Assembly (NCBI GenBank): GCA_031259605.1
Contig: JAIRLE010000021.1
Location: 1-25,739, forward strand
DNA from: Zoogloeaceae bacterium
GTDB taxonomy: Bacteria > Pseudomonadota > Gammaproteobacteria > Burkholderiales > Rhodocyclaceae
DNA: 25,739 nucleotides
Direction of reading: 5' to 3'
Part shown: one piece after another, positions 7,316-15,256 of the stretch
Layout of the letters: every line of letters starts with the position of its first letter
Numbering within the stretch: the stretch's first letter is position 1
Position numbers and translations under genes: made by a program
The notes under the pieces: generated by a model
Database searches by the model: none
What the model saw: only the letters and a program-made list of their open reading frames with translations
What the model was told of the DNA's origin: nothing

Positions 7316-8041
7316 ATGCCACATTTTGCCGCCCTTGCCGCAAGCCTCGTTTTTTTTGTCTTTTTCGCCAGCGTGCCTGCGGAAGCGCAGTCCGTTGCCG
7401 CCAGCAAGTTGAAGCAAAGCGTGGAGAAACGTCTGAACGTCCAGGTCGACAATATCCGCAAAACCAACTATCTCGGTCTGTATGAGCTGTACATCGACGG
7501 GCGAATTTATTACACCGATGAACAGATGAGCGTACTCATCGCGGGCAGCCTGATCGACATCCGGGATATGCGAAACATCACCGAAGCGCGTCTGGAACAG
7601 CTTTCCGCCATAAAATTTTCCGACCTGCCTCTGGATCAGGCCATCAAACAGGTGCGCGGCAACGGCAAACGCCTGCTCGCCACCTTCGAAGATCCGAATT
7701 GCAGTTATTGCAAACTGCTGGCGCGCGAATTGCTCAAACTCGACAACATCACCCTCTACACCTTCCTTTATCCCCTGCTGCGGGAAGATTCCGACAAAAA
7801 ATCCCGCCAGATCTGGTGCGCCCGCAACAAGGCCAAAGCCTGGAACGACTGGATGGCGGGCGGCAAGGAACCCGGCAACAAGACCGATTGCGATACCAGC
7901 GCCATTGACCGCAATGTCGCTTTCGCCCAAAAACTCAACGTCAATGCCACGCCCACGCTCTTTTTCGCGGATGGCGCACGTATTCCTGGCGCAGTCCCCA
8001 TCGACCAGATTGAAAAGAAAATGAACGCCCTGCTTCCCTAA
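7316..8041 (+). CDS. dsbC: DsbC, periplasmic thiol:disulfide interchange (isomerase) protein
   Basis: A 241-residue periplasmic disulfide isomerase that reshuffles wrong disulfides. The signal peptide (about 1-25) ends in AEA. A DsbC dimerisation domain (about 26-95) includes the segment GLYELYIDGRIYYTD, followed by a thioredoxin-fold domain. The active site is C-S-Y-C (Cys129, Cys132), with the cis-Pro at ATPT (Pro213). A second Cys pair, 168 and 192, matches the structural disulfide of DsbC. Start 7316 was chosen because it begins the signal peptide and has AGGA about 10 bp upstream; the frame is open much further upstream, but only through repeat DNA. The aldo/keto reductase follows after 23 bp and may be co-transcribed. 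Confidence 0.93.
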   Translation: MPHFAALAASLVFFVFFASVPAEAQSVAASKLKQSVEKRLNVQVDNIRKTNYLGLYELYIDGRIYYTDEQMSVLIAGSLIDIRDMRNITEARLEQLSAIKFSDLPLDQAIKQVRGNGKRLLATFEDPNCSYCKLLARELLKLDNITLYTFLYPLLREDSDKKSRQIWCARNKAKAWNDWMAGGKEPGNKTDCDTSAIDRNVAFAQKLNVNATPTLFFADGARIPGAVPIDQIEKKMNALLP

Positions 8042-8064
8042 CCCAGCAAACATCGAGGTTTACC

Positions 8065-8892
8065 ATGACGCAAACCGCTCTCACCCTGAATGACGGCGCA
8101 TCGATACCACAACTCGGCCTGGGTACCTGGCAGATGTCGGATGCGGAAGCTGCCGCCGCCGTTCGCACAGCGCTGGAGGTCGGTTATCGCCTGATCGACA
8201 CCGCCGCCGTCTATGGCAACGAATCCGGCGTGGGCGCGGGACTGCGCGCCGCCAGACTGCCGCGCGAACAGGTCTTCGTGACCACCAAGCTGTGGAACGA
8301 CCGCCAAGGATTCGACAGCGCCCTGCTCGCTTTCGATGAAAGCCTCGCGCGTCTGCAACTCGACTATGTCGATCTTTACATGATTCACTGGCCAGCGCCC
8401 GGTCATGACCGTTATCTCGACAGTTGGCGCGCACTCATCCGACTGAAGGAAGAAAAACGGGCACGTTCGATTGGCGTCTCCAATTTCCAGGTTCCACATC
8501 TGGAGCGCATCATCGGCGAAACCGGCGTCACACCAGCGGTCAACCAGATTGAACTGCACCCGGATTTCCAACAGCAGGCGTTGATGGCCTTTCATGTCCT
8601 GCACGGCATCCGCACACAATCCTGGAGTCCTCTGGGACAAGGCGCGCTGTTGCAGAACAAGACCATACGCGCCATCGCGAAAAAACACCAAAGAACCCCC
8701 GCGCAAATCATCATCCGCTGGCACATTGAACGCGAACTGCTGGCGATCCCGAAGTCCGTTCACGCCAGCCGCATCCAGGAAAACTTCGCTGTCTTCGATT
8801 TTTCCCTCGACGCCGAAGATACGACGCAACTGACCCTGATGGACCACGCCAAAGGACGCATCGGCCCGCATCCCGATACCACGGAGTTCTAG
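8065..8892 (+). CDS. Aldo/keto reductase (2,5-diketo-D-gluconate reductase-like)
   Basis: A 275-residue NADPH-dependent oxidoreductase with a TIM-barrel fold, likely cytoplasmic. The catalytic tetrad is complete: Asp45 and Tyr50 in IDTAAVYGNE, Lys75 in TTKLWN and His108 in MIHWP. The cofactor end shows IPKSVHASRIQEN, the Lys-Ser-x-x-x-x-Arg pattern for the NADPH phosphate. The family includes DkgA/DkgB and methylglyoxal reductases; the natural substrate cannot be told. GAGGT precedes the ATG. It sits 23 bp after dsbC on the same strand. Confidence 0.92.
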   Translation: MTQTALTLNDGASIPQLGLGTWQMSDAEAAAAVRTALEVGYRLIDTAAVYGNESGVGAGLRAARLPREQVFVTTKLWNDRQGFDSALLAFDESLARLQLDYVDLYMIHWPAPGHDRYLDSWRALIRLKEEKRARSIGVSNFQVPHLERIIGETGVTPAVNQIELHPDFQQQALMAFHVLHGIRTQSWSPLGQGALLQNKTIRAIAKKHQRTPAQIIIRWHIERELLAIPKSVHASRIQENFAVFDFSLDAEDTTQLTLMDHAKGRIGPHPDTTEF

Positions 8893-8935
8893 CTCGAATA
8901 TTTCACGAAAGCGGCGGCAGCACTCCGCTCTCCTT

Positions 8936-9315
8936 CGTCAAAAGCGAGAGCGAAAGGCCCGCGGCAATCCAGATGGCCTTTCAGCTTGCCTTGGCGTTTC
9001 GGCAGACAAAAAAATGGGCGTCGCGCCAGTGAGGTACGCGAACCCATGTCGCGGAACTATGGCTTGAAGACGCCCGTCGGCAAAAATGTACAGCACTACG
9101 GCGCTGTTGTAAAGCTGATTGAGGCAGGTGCCGCCAGATTCAGCCGGAACCCCGCCCAGCCCGTGGTCGGCAACGCCGCGGGCGCGCGGCAAACCCGCCA
9201 AGACAGAGGGCGGCTATAACCTTCGCCTGATGCGGCGATTGATGTACGCCTCCTTCGCAGCGAACCCCGATGCGCCGCATGGATCGCCGCGTCGCCGCAC
9301 CCCTCGCTTTTGACG
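8936..9315. repeat. Element bounded by inverted R3 repeats, downstream of the aldo/keto reductase
   Basis: CGTCAAAAGCGAG begins at 8936 on the plus strand and at 9315 on the minus strand. In both, about 20-25 bp further in, comes a related GGC(A/G)ATCCA block. The left arm contains a perfect 8-bp hairpin, GAAAGGCC / GGCCTTTC (8952-8982). Short frames inside it on both strands have no recognisable domain. It makes up the left two-thirds of the 663-bp gene-free gap 8893-9555. Confidence 0.55.
9008..9075 (-). terminator. Candidate structured terminator on the minus strand
   Basis: On the minus strand GGGCGTC (9075-9069) pairs with GACGCCC (9022-9016), followed by A and seven T (9015-9008). The 46-nt loop holds a nested CGCGA / TCGCG hairpin. 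It could end a minus-strand transcript coming from truA or from an unrecognised small RNA. Confidence 0.35.
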
Positions 9316-9329
9316 GAATTTCCTCCACT

Positions 9330-9503
9330 TTTCATCGTAAAACCAACTCCGGTTTGAAACCCCGCCCGTAAGAAAGGTGCGAAGGTTGAGACCCCATTCT
9401 TACGATCGGGGTTTCGACCGTAGTCATTCTCGAGGGGGAGAGAACCCCCTTCCCAATGACGTTAGACCGGCAGCCCTGAAGGGCTGCCGCTAATTTCCTG
9501 CTT
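9330..9503. repeat. Dispersed repeat R1, long copy, made of three successive palindromes
   Basis: Positions 9330-9395 match 16391-16456 with one difference in 66 bp, and 9476-9501 match 16460-16485 nearly perfectly. The long copy holds three palindromes. P1 (9356-9415) has GAAACCCCG..CGTAAGAA arms. P2 (9423-9460) has GTCATT / AATGAC and GGGGG / CCCCC. P3 (9468-9489) has CGGCAGCCC, a TGAA loop and GGGCTGCCG. It lies just downstream of truA. Confidence 0.85.
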
Positions 9504-9555
9504 GCACCCCGTTCCTCCGGCAAACCACCCCTCCATCATGGAAACGGTCAGTCCT

Positions 9556-10347
9556 TTATCGGAACCCCCAGTCCGGCACGGGAATGGCAAAGAAAGGATC
9601 GTACAGCGCGCCCTGAAAATACAGGCCATCGGGCGGGAAAGTCGGAGCGGAGAGGGCGCGGTCGCGGCGCTCCAGCACGTCTTGCAGGTATTCCGGCGAC
9701 CACGCGCCCTTGCCCACATACACCAGCGCGCCCACCAGGTTGCGCACCATGTGCTGCAAAAAGGCGCTGGCTTCAAAATCGAACACGAAGAAATCACCAT
9801 CAACCAGCGATATCTCCCTATGCACCGCAACATGCGTCAGCAGTTTTACCGCGCTTTTTGCCTGGCATCCGGCGGCACGGAAAGCGGAAAAATCATGTTC
9901 ACCCAAAAGACATGCGGCCGCCATCCGCATGGATTCCAACTCCAGCGGCAGATGAAACCACCCCGCCCTGCCCGCCCACAGGCCGGGACGTTCAGGACGA
10001 TTGAGCAGAAGATAGCGATAACGGCGACGCCAAGCCGAATAGCGGGCGTGGAAACACGCATCCGCCGCCTTCGCCCAGCGTACCGCCACAAAGGACGGCA
10101 AAAGGGCATTGAGACCCCGTACCCAGGCATTCAGCGGACGTCTGGTTTCGGTATCGAAATGCGCCACCTGATTGCGAGCATGGACGCCCGCATCGGTGCG
10201 CCCCGCGCAATGCAGGCGCACCGGATGCGCGGCAATTCGCGCCAACGCGTCTTCCATCGCCGCCTGTACGCTGGGCAGATACTTTTGCCGCTGCCAGCCA
10301 TGAAAGGCGTTGCCGTCGTATTCCAGCCCCAGCACAATGCGCGTCAT
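9556..10347 (-). CDS. truA: TruA, tRNA pseudouridine(38-40) synthase
   Basis: A 263-residue enzyme that isomerises uridines 38-40 in the tRNA anticodon arm. The catalytic Asp52 lies in CAGRTDAGVHA. The family signatures GWQRQ near the start and FLQHMVRNLVGAL near the end are both present. Length is normal. The frame is open further upstream, but ATG 10347 matches the family start (MTRIVLGLEYDG). It overlaps the stop of the upstream membrane-protein gene by 4 bp (ATGA). Many betaproteobacteria have trp genes after truA; here repeat R1 and the aldo/keto reductase follow. Confidence 0.95.
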   Translation of the reverse strand: MTRIVLGLEYDGNAFHGWQRQKYLPSVQAAMEDALARIAAHPVRLHCAGRTDAGVHARNQVAHFDTETRRPLNAWVRGLNALLPSFVAVRWAKAADACFHARYSAWRRRYRYLLLNRPERPGLWAGRAGWFHLPLELESMRMAAACLLGEHDFSAFRAAGCQAKSAVKLLTHVAVHREISLVDGDFFVFDFEASAFLQHMVRNLVGALVYVGKGAWSPEYLQDVLERRDRALSAPTFPPDGLYFQGALYDPFFAIPVPDWGFR

Positions 10348-10952
10348 GCCGGAAAACCTATCAGCAACAGGAGAAACAGCATCGCGGCAAAGATCGGTGC
10401 CCCCATATCCCGCACGCGCCAAGACGGCAGACAAAGACGCACACTGCCCCCCTCCGCCGGGGCTTCCGGCAAAACCAGCCATTGCCGCCAACCCTTCCAG
10501 CCTTGCCGCGGCAGATTTTCCATGTATTCCAGCACCAGGGAAAGACGCACCACACTTTTATCCACCGGCAAACCCAAATAACGACAGGGTTGCAGCAAAA
10601 ACCACAAGCCGCCCACCAGCTCCTGTTGCGAAAGCGCGGCAAGAAGCCAGGAAAGCGCGCCAAGAAACACGACCAGGCGCAGGACATGCAACAAGGCTTC
10701 CGACCATCCCGCATAGCCGGGCAGCCAGTCCAGCCCGCCCGGGGATTCGCCCGGAACGCCATAGGCAAACACCAGAAACAGCGCCAGCAACAAGAGGCGG
10801 GTACGCAGAAACAACCGCCACCAGTGCTGGCGCATGCGCACACCGGAAGCCAACAGGACAAAAGCCGCCAGCAGCATCAGGAGAGGCGTTGCCCATTGCA
10901 GGAATACGGCCAGCATGAACCAAATCAGGATGCGGGCAGCGGGATGCAGCAT
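10344..10952 (-). CDS. CbiQ/EcfT-like integral membrane protein
   Basis: A 202-residue inner-membrane protein with about five hydrophobic stretches. The segment LLQPCRYLGLPVDKSVVRLS, preceded by a hydrophobic helix, resembles the coupling region of CbiQ/EcfT transmembrane subunits of energy-coupling-factor transporters. There the R-x-LGLP stretch precedes a conserved helix that meets the ATPase. No ATPase or S-component gene is nearby, so transport function is uncertain. ATG 10952 was chosen because a GGGAG site precedes it and the longer frame (to 11015) would run through the fimV terminator. It overlaps truA by 4 bp. Confidence 0.7.
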   Translation of the reverse strand: MLHPAARILIWFMLAVFLQWATPLLMLLAAFVLLASGVRMRQHWWRLFLRTRLLLLALFLVFAYGVPGESPGGLDWLPGYAGWSEALLHVLRLVVFLGALSWLLAALSQQELVGGLWFLLQPCRYLGLPVDKSVVRLSLVLEYMENLPRQGWKGWRQWLVLPEAPAEGGSVRLCLPSWRVRDMGAPIFAAMLFLLLLIGFPA

Positions 10953-10967
10953 CAAAAGATGTCTCCC

Positions 10968-11006
10968 AAAAAAAGCCGCGTTCATCACCCAGAGAACGCG
11001 GCTTTT
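10968..11006 (-). terminator. Intrinsic terminator after fimV
   Basis: AAAAGCCGCGTT and AACGCGGCTTTT form a 12-bp perfect stem around a 12-nt loop, followed on the minus strand by a run of seven T. It starts 12 bp after the fimV stop and lies just upstream of the next gene, so read-through or a separate promoter is needed for the membrane protein and truA. Confidence 0.85.
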
Positions 11007-11017
11007 CCGTTGCACGA

Positions 11018-13834
11018 TTACTGGATGTTCTTCAGCATCTCCCGCGCTTTCGCTACCTGATCGGGCGCGCCTTCACTGACGACTTCATTCAATAATTCCC
11101 GCGCGCCTTCCTGATCGCCCATTTCTTCATAGGCCTTGGCAAGATCGAGCTTGGTATTGACTTCGTCGCGGCGTGCGTCGACAACATCGCTATCTTCCAC
11201 CGCTGGCACACTGGCGTCCGGCGCGGGGGGCGGCGGCGCGGATTTTTCCGGCGCAGACTGCTGCTGCTCCTGGCGTCCCAGTTCAAGATCAAGCCCGGAA
11301 AGGTCAAAGCCCGATCCGCCCGCAGCGCCCAGTATGGTCGATTCGGTCAGTTCGACATTGAATTCCATGTCGTCATCCGGTTCGATCGTCATGAAGGCCG
11401 TGGCGGCCATGACATCGCTCTCGCCCATTTCCGTGTCACGCTGGCGCGCGCTGACTTCATCCGGCACATCCAGATCAAAATCAACCAAGCTCTTTTTGCC
11501 CACATCTTCCACATCCGCAAGCACGGACGTATCCGGCGGCAACATCGGCGCGGCAGGCGTTTCTTCCTGTCCTGCATCAAGATTCATCGGCGCGTCGACC
11601 ACCACCGTCGTTGCCGCCGTTCGTTCATTTACAGTCTCGCCGACAGAGAGCGTAGGCAACGGCGTTTCCGCCCTCTCGCTTGCCGCCGGAGCCGAAACTT
11701 CTCCCGTTTCTTGCCGCATCAGTTCCATGTCTTCATCCGCGCCAGCGATGGATTCTTCCTGCAACAGGGAAAGCAGGGGATCGTCATCAGCCGCGGGCGG
11801 ACCGGATGGCGCGGATTGCGTGGGCGAGAAGACGATACCCGCCGGGTCGGTCACGCTGGCAAAGCTCGCGCCGTCATCTTCCGGCAGATGCGGCGGCGCT
11901 TCTGTTTCCATATCCGCTTCCGCGTCCGCAGGCGCGAGACTGAAATCCAGCGAGGACGCGGATTTTACCGGCGGCGCGATATCCACGCCGCCAGAGCCGC
12001 CGTACAGCGGATTTCCGGGTTCCAGAATACGCCCCAAGGCAACGGCCTTTTCCCAATCCACGCCCTGTCCGCCCGTCTGCGCGTACAGTTCGGAAGCCAG
12101 CGTATCGAACTGTTGAATGCTCTTCCTATTGGCATAAATTTCCAACAGCTTGGCATGAATGGCGGTGCGATGCGGGTTCTTTTGCAGGGCATCCAGCAGG
12201 ATTTCCAGCGCCTGTTCGTCGCGTCCATAAGCGATGTAGACATCGGCTTCCTCAACGGGATCGACTTCATCGCCCGTATCGATGCCATGCCCTTGCGTAA
12301 ACCCGGAATGCGTCAGGGGCGCCGCGGGATTTTCCGTGTCCACGGTCTGCCCGCGCGTTTCCTGGAATACCGAATTTGGCCCCAGCGTCGACAGTCCTTC
12401 CTCGGAGAGCGGCTCATCATACGTGGTCATGGCGACCGTCGTATTGCCTGAGGCGCTGCGCCGGCGCATGAGCAAGACGCCGCCCAAAACCACCAGCAGG
12501 GCAACGATGCCGCCTATCCATGGCCATATGCCCATGCCTTCGTCGGCTACGGGCGCGTCCAGCACGGGAGCGGAAGAAGGCGGCGTTTCAGGCGCAACCT
12601 CCGGGGATTCCGGCGACACAGGCGGCGGATCCTGCGTTGCCAGTTCATCCGGTGCCTGGCCACCAATGGCAGGCGGTTCGTCGATGTCGGCAACAGGCGG
12701 GGTGCCCACAGGCGGCACCTCTGGAGCGGATGGAGTAGACAGCGCCTCATCGGGAACAGGCGGCGCGCCCGGCGTCATGACCGGCGGCTCGTCAGGAGTG
12801 AAGGGAGGAGCATTTGTAACAGGCGGCTGTTCCGCCGCTTCGGCTTGCTGCGCTTTCAACTGCGCCTGCAATTCAGCCATGTTCTGGTTTTTGTCTTCCA
12901 GTTGCTGTTGCAGTTTATCTACATCTTTTTCCAGTTGGGTAGCGCGAGTTTGATAGTCCTTGAGGGCTTTTTCACGCGCTCTCAGCGCTTTTCCCGTTGT
13001 TCCGGCCTTTTTTTTTGCGCCGTCACCGCCACCCTGCGCCAATGGCGCAGGGCGCGTTCTGGCCGACGCGCTGGACCCCGTGTGGATCGAGCGGCGCGGA
13101 CTTGCCGGAACGGCCTTGACTTCCTCCACTGACGGAATCTGCAATACCGAACCCGCGCGCAAACGGGTAATCGCGCCGTCAAACGCGCCTGGATTGCGCA
13201 GATAAATCGCCAACTGCATCTGTTCCTGCGTTACGCCAGGATACAGGTTCTGGCGCGCGACGCGATACAGGGTTTCGCCCGGCTTGACCACATGTTCGCC
13301 CGCGACCGGCGCGGCCGACGTTGCCGTTTGGGGAACTTGCGGCACCGCAGCCGCCGGCACATCCGCCGCATCCGCCTGCGGCTCTGCCGGAACCGTCACG
13401 ACGGGACGCGCAGGCGGATCCTGCGGTGGATCAATGAGGAAAGTGTACTCGCGACTCACCCGTCCGTTAGGCCAGCTCAGTTCCAGCAAGAACTGCACGA
13501 ACGGATCGTTGATCGGGCCTGCGGAAGTCACCTTGATCACCGTGCCGCCCGCCCCGTTTTCCAGTTCGAAACGCAATTGCCGCAAGGTCGTGGAATAGCG
13601 CAGCCCCGCCTGTTCGAAAGCGGATATGGAAGCCAGATACGCCGTCATGCCGACCAGTTCGTCTTTTGCCGCCGAAACCCGGATTTCGGCGCGCAAGGGC
13701 TGCCCCAGCGCGGAATGCACGGTAATGCCCTGTAGTCCTGCCGCACAAGCCCATTGCGGCACCAACATCACGCCAGACGCCACGGCAATCGCCATGACAT
13801 ACCGCTTCATCGAGGAAAAGTTCATTTTCTTCAC
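11018..13834 (-). CDS. fimV: FimV, LysM-containing polar/pilus assembly protein
   Basis: A 938-residue FimV/HubP-type protein that binds peptidoglycan and organises the cell pole and type IV pili. Order of parts: signal peptide (about 1-32); FimV N-terminal domain (33-138); LysM (about 180-234, EHVVKPGETLYRVARQNL); coiled coil (about 283-335); Pro-rich segment (about 337-430); one membrane helix (435-456, GGIVALLVVLGGVLLM); and a long acidic cytoplasmic part. That part has a TPR-like stretch (about 530-620) and the conserved FimV C-terminal motif (about 889-938, LDLAKAYEEMGDQEGARELL). The start is GTG at 13834 with AGGGG upstream, giving a 4-bp GTGA overlap with the fimV-like gene; an internal ATG lies at 13825. 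Confidence 0.93.
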   Translation of the reverse strand: MKKMNFSSMKRYVMAIAVASGVMLVPQWACAAGLQGITVHSALGQPLRAEIRVSAAKDELVGMTAYLASISAFEQAGLRYSTTLRQLRFELENGAGGTVIKVTSAGPINDPFVQFLLELSWPNGRVSREYTFLIDPPQDPPARPVVTVPAEPQADAADVPAAAVPQVPQTATSAAPVAGEHVVKPGETLYRVARQNLYPGVTQEQMQLAIYLRNPGAFDGAITRLRAGSVLQIPSVEEVKAVPASPRRSIHTGSSASARTRPAPLAQGGGDGAKKKAGTTGKALRAREKALKDYQTRATQLEKDVDKLQQQLEDKNQNMAELQAQLKAQQAEAAEQPPVTNAPPFTPDEPPVMTPGAPPVPDEALSTPSAPEVPPVGTPPVADIDEPPAIGGQAPDELATQDPPPVSPESPEVAPETPPSSAPVLDAPVADEGMGIWPWIGGIVALLVVLGGVLLMRRRSASGNTTVAMTTYDEPLSEEGLSTLGPNSVFQETRGQTVDTENPAAPLTHSGFTQGHGIDTGDEVDPVEEADVYIAYGRDEQALEILLDALQKNPHRTAIHAKLLEIYANRKSIQQFDTLASELYAQTGGQGVDWEKAVALGRILEPGNPLYGGSGGVDIAPPVKSASSLDFSLAPADAEADMETEAPPHLPEDDGASFASVTDPAGIVFSPTQSAPSGPPAADDDPLLSLLQEESIAGADEDMELMRQETGEVSAPAASERAETPLPTLSVGETVNERTAATTVVVDAPMNLDAGQEETPAAPMLPPDTSVLADVEDVGKKSLVDFDLDVPDEVSARQRDTEMGESDVMAATAFMTIEPDDDMEFNVELTESTILGAAGGSGFDLSGLDLELGRQEQQQSAPEKSAPPPPAPDASVPAVEDSDVVDARRDEVNTKLDLAKAYEEMGDQEGARELLNEVVSEGAPDQVAKAREMLKNIQ

Positions 13835-15051
13835 GCTGTCACCCCTTGTGCCGTAATCAGTGAATTTGTCGAATCAGAACGCTGCTGCCTTTCCGGTCTG
13901 GCCTTGGCGGGCGCACCTGCGGGCGAGGCAGAGTCCAGTTGCTTTTGCAGATCGTTAATCCCTTGATCTTTCAGTTCCAGAAGTTTTTTCAGATCCGCCA
14001 CAATTTTTTCCAAGGCTTCCACACGTTCCCTGGATTCCTGCAAACTCCGGTCAAACGCCACCAGGTCTTCTTCGGACACACCGACCGCGCCGACACTCTG
14101 GTTGCTGCGGGAGACCCGCACCTTATCGCCCGGTTCAGCGGGCGAAGCGCTTTCCACGCTGGCGCTGACCGGTCCGGAAACGGAACGGCTTCCCGTGCCA
14201 ACAACCGTACCTACCGCCGCCGCCAATTTGTTGCGGTAATTGCGCCAAGCGACGTTCTGCGCCTGGAAAACCTGTTTGGCTTCCGTTTGGGAAATGCTGG
14301 TCACCGCATCCGCAGAGGGAATTTTCAGAATGGCACCCGACCGCAGACGGTTCATGTTGTTACCCGAAAAGGCTTCCGGATTGTTGCGATACAGCGCCGC
14401 CAGCATTTGCTCGATGGTCACGCCCGCCGGCAGGTTGGCGCGCGCGATGCGCTGCAGGGTTTCTCCCGATTTCACCACATGCTCGCCCGTCGTCTCGCCG
14501 GAGGCGCTCACAGCCTTGCCGCCCTCGCCTTCACCCTCGGGACTGGCGACGGTTTTTTCTGCGGAGGGAGGTTCCGCAACAGGCGTTGGCGCGGTGGGCG
14601 CTACCGTCGCTTGCCGATAGAGCGACTGCGAAGCCACTTCCGGCGGATCCAGCAAAACGGTATAGCCCCGTGTCAAGCGACCGGACGGCCAACTCAGTTC
14701 CACCAGGAAATCCAGATAAGGCTCATTGACCGGCAAATGGCTGGTGATCCGGATCACCGCGCCTGTGGCGCTTTTTTCCAGTTCGAATCGGAAATCACTC
14801 AAGACGCTGCTGTAGGCCACGCCGGTATGCGCGAAGCTGTCGCGCGGCGCGAGATGCGCGGTCATGCCGGTCAATTCATCCGGCGCGGCCGACACCTTGA
14901 TCTCGGCGCGCAAGGGCTGCCCCAACATGGAATAAACGGTAATCCCCTCCATTCCCGCCGCATGTGCGGCAACGGGCGCCAGAAACAGCCCTGCCGTTGC
15001 AACCCAGAACGCAACACGCGTCCCGTCAAACAATGCAAATTTTTTATTCAC
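13831..15051 (-). CDS. Short FimV-like LysM protein (tandem paralogue lacking membrane helix and C-terminal domain)
   Basis: About 406 residues. The signal peptide ends in AHAA. The FimV N-terminal domain is closely similar to that of the next gene: both share ALGQPLRAEI- or MLGQPLRAEI-type stretches and an ELSWP-GR-x-x-R-x-YT motif. A LysM (EHVVKSGETLQRIARANL) and a C-terminal coiled coil follow, then the protein stops. It has no membrane helix, acidic cytoplasmic region or FimV C-terminal motif, so it is probably entirely periplasmic. The GTG start at 15051 was chosen because its context (GGGGTGGCAACGTGAA) parallels that of fimV (GGGGTGACAGCGTGAA); an in-frame ATG at 15072 is the alternative. 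It overlaps fimV by 4 bp. Its role, perhaps partnering FimV, is inferred. Confidence 0.88.
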   Translation of the reverse strand: MNKKFALFDGTRVAFWVATAGLFLAPVAAHAAGMEGITVYSMLGQPLRAEIKVSAAPDELTGMTAHLAPRDSFAHTGVAYSSVLSDFRFELEKSATGAVIRITSHLPVNEPYLDFLVELSWPSGRLTRGYTVLLDPPEVASQSLYRQATVAPTAPTPVAEPPSAEKTVASPEGEGEGGKAVSASGETTGEHVVKSGETLQRIARANLPAGVTIEQMLAALYRNNPEAFSGNNMNRLRSGAILKIPSADAVTSISQTEAKQVFQAQNVAWRNYRNKLAAAVGTVVGTGSRSVSGPVSASVESASPAEPGDKVRVSRSNQSVGAVGVSEEDLVAFDRSLQESRERVEALEKIVADLKKLLELKDQGINDLQKQLDSASPAGAPAKARPERQQRSDSTNSLITAQGVTA

Positions 15052-15118
15052 GTTGCCACCCCCCGACTTCATGTTGTCACCATACGCGACTGGACAGGTT
15101 TTTCAAAATAACATCATG

Positions 15119-15154
15119 TACTTAGACGCGCAAGCTAATCTTACGTCTAAAGTA
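15119..15154. promoter_or_regulatory. Inverted repeat in the region upstream of the fimV-like gene
   Basis: TACTTAGACG (15119-15128) and CGTCTAAAGTA (15144-15154) are inverted copies with one extra base. They lie in the AT-rich 205-bp stretch between asd and the fimV-like gene, about 70 bp before the start. It may be an operator or an RNA hairpin. A weak -35/-10 pair (TTGCGC, 17 bp, TATTTT on the minus strand) overlaps one arm. Confidence 0.4.
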
Positions 15155-15256
15155 CGAAATAAGCCATAAAAATGTAAAAAAACGACAGCCTCCAGAGAAT
15201 TCCGCGTCTTTCGTTCCCGCGAATATGCGGCGCGCACTTTTTCAGGTCTCGTTTTT

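Noticed and set aside
7112..8053. 313-codon minus-strand frame opposite dsbC
   Set aside because: It is antisense to dsbC; only the plus-strand product has a signal peptide and active-site cysteines.
8938..9219. Short frames on both strands between the aldo/keto reductase and truA
   Set aside because: They have no domain and no ribosome-binding site, and they lie within an inverted-repeat element.
13939..15111. 390-codon plus-strand frame opposite the fimV-like gene
   Set aside because: It lies almost wholly opposite a gene with clear signal peptide, FimV and LysM domains. Its product is rich in Arg, His and Gln and has no known motif.
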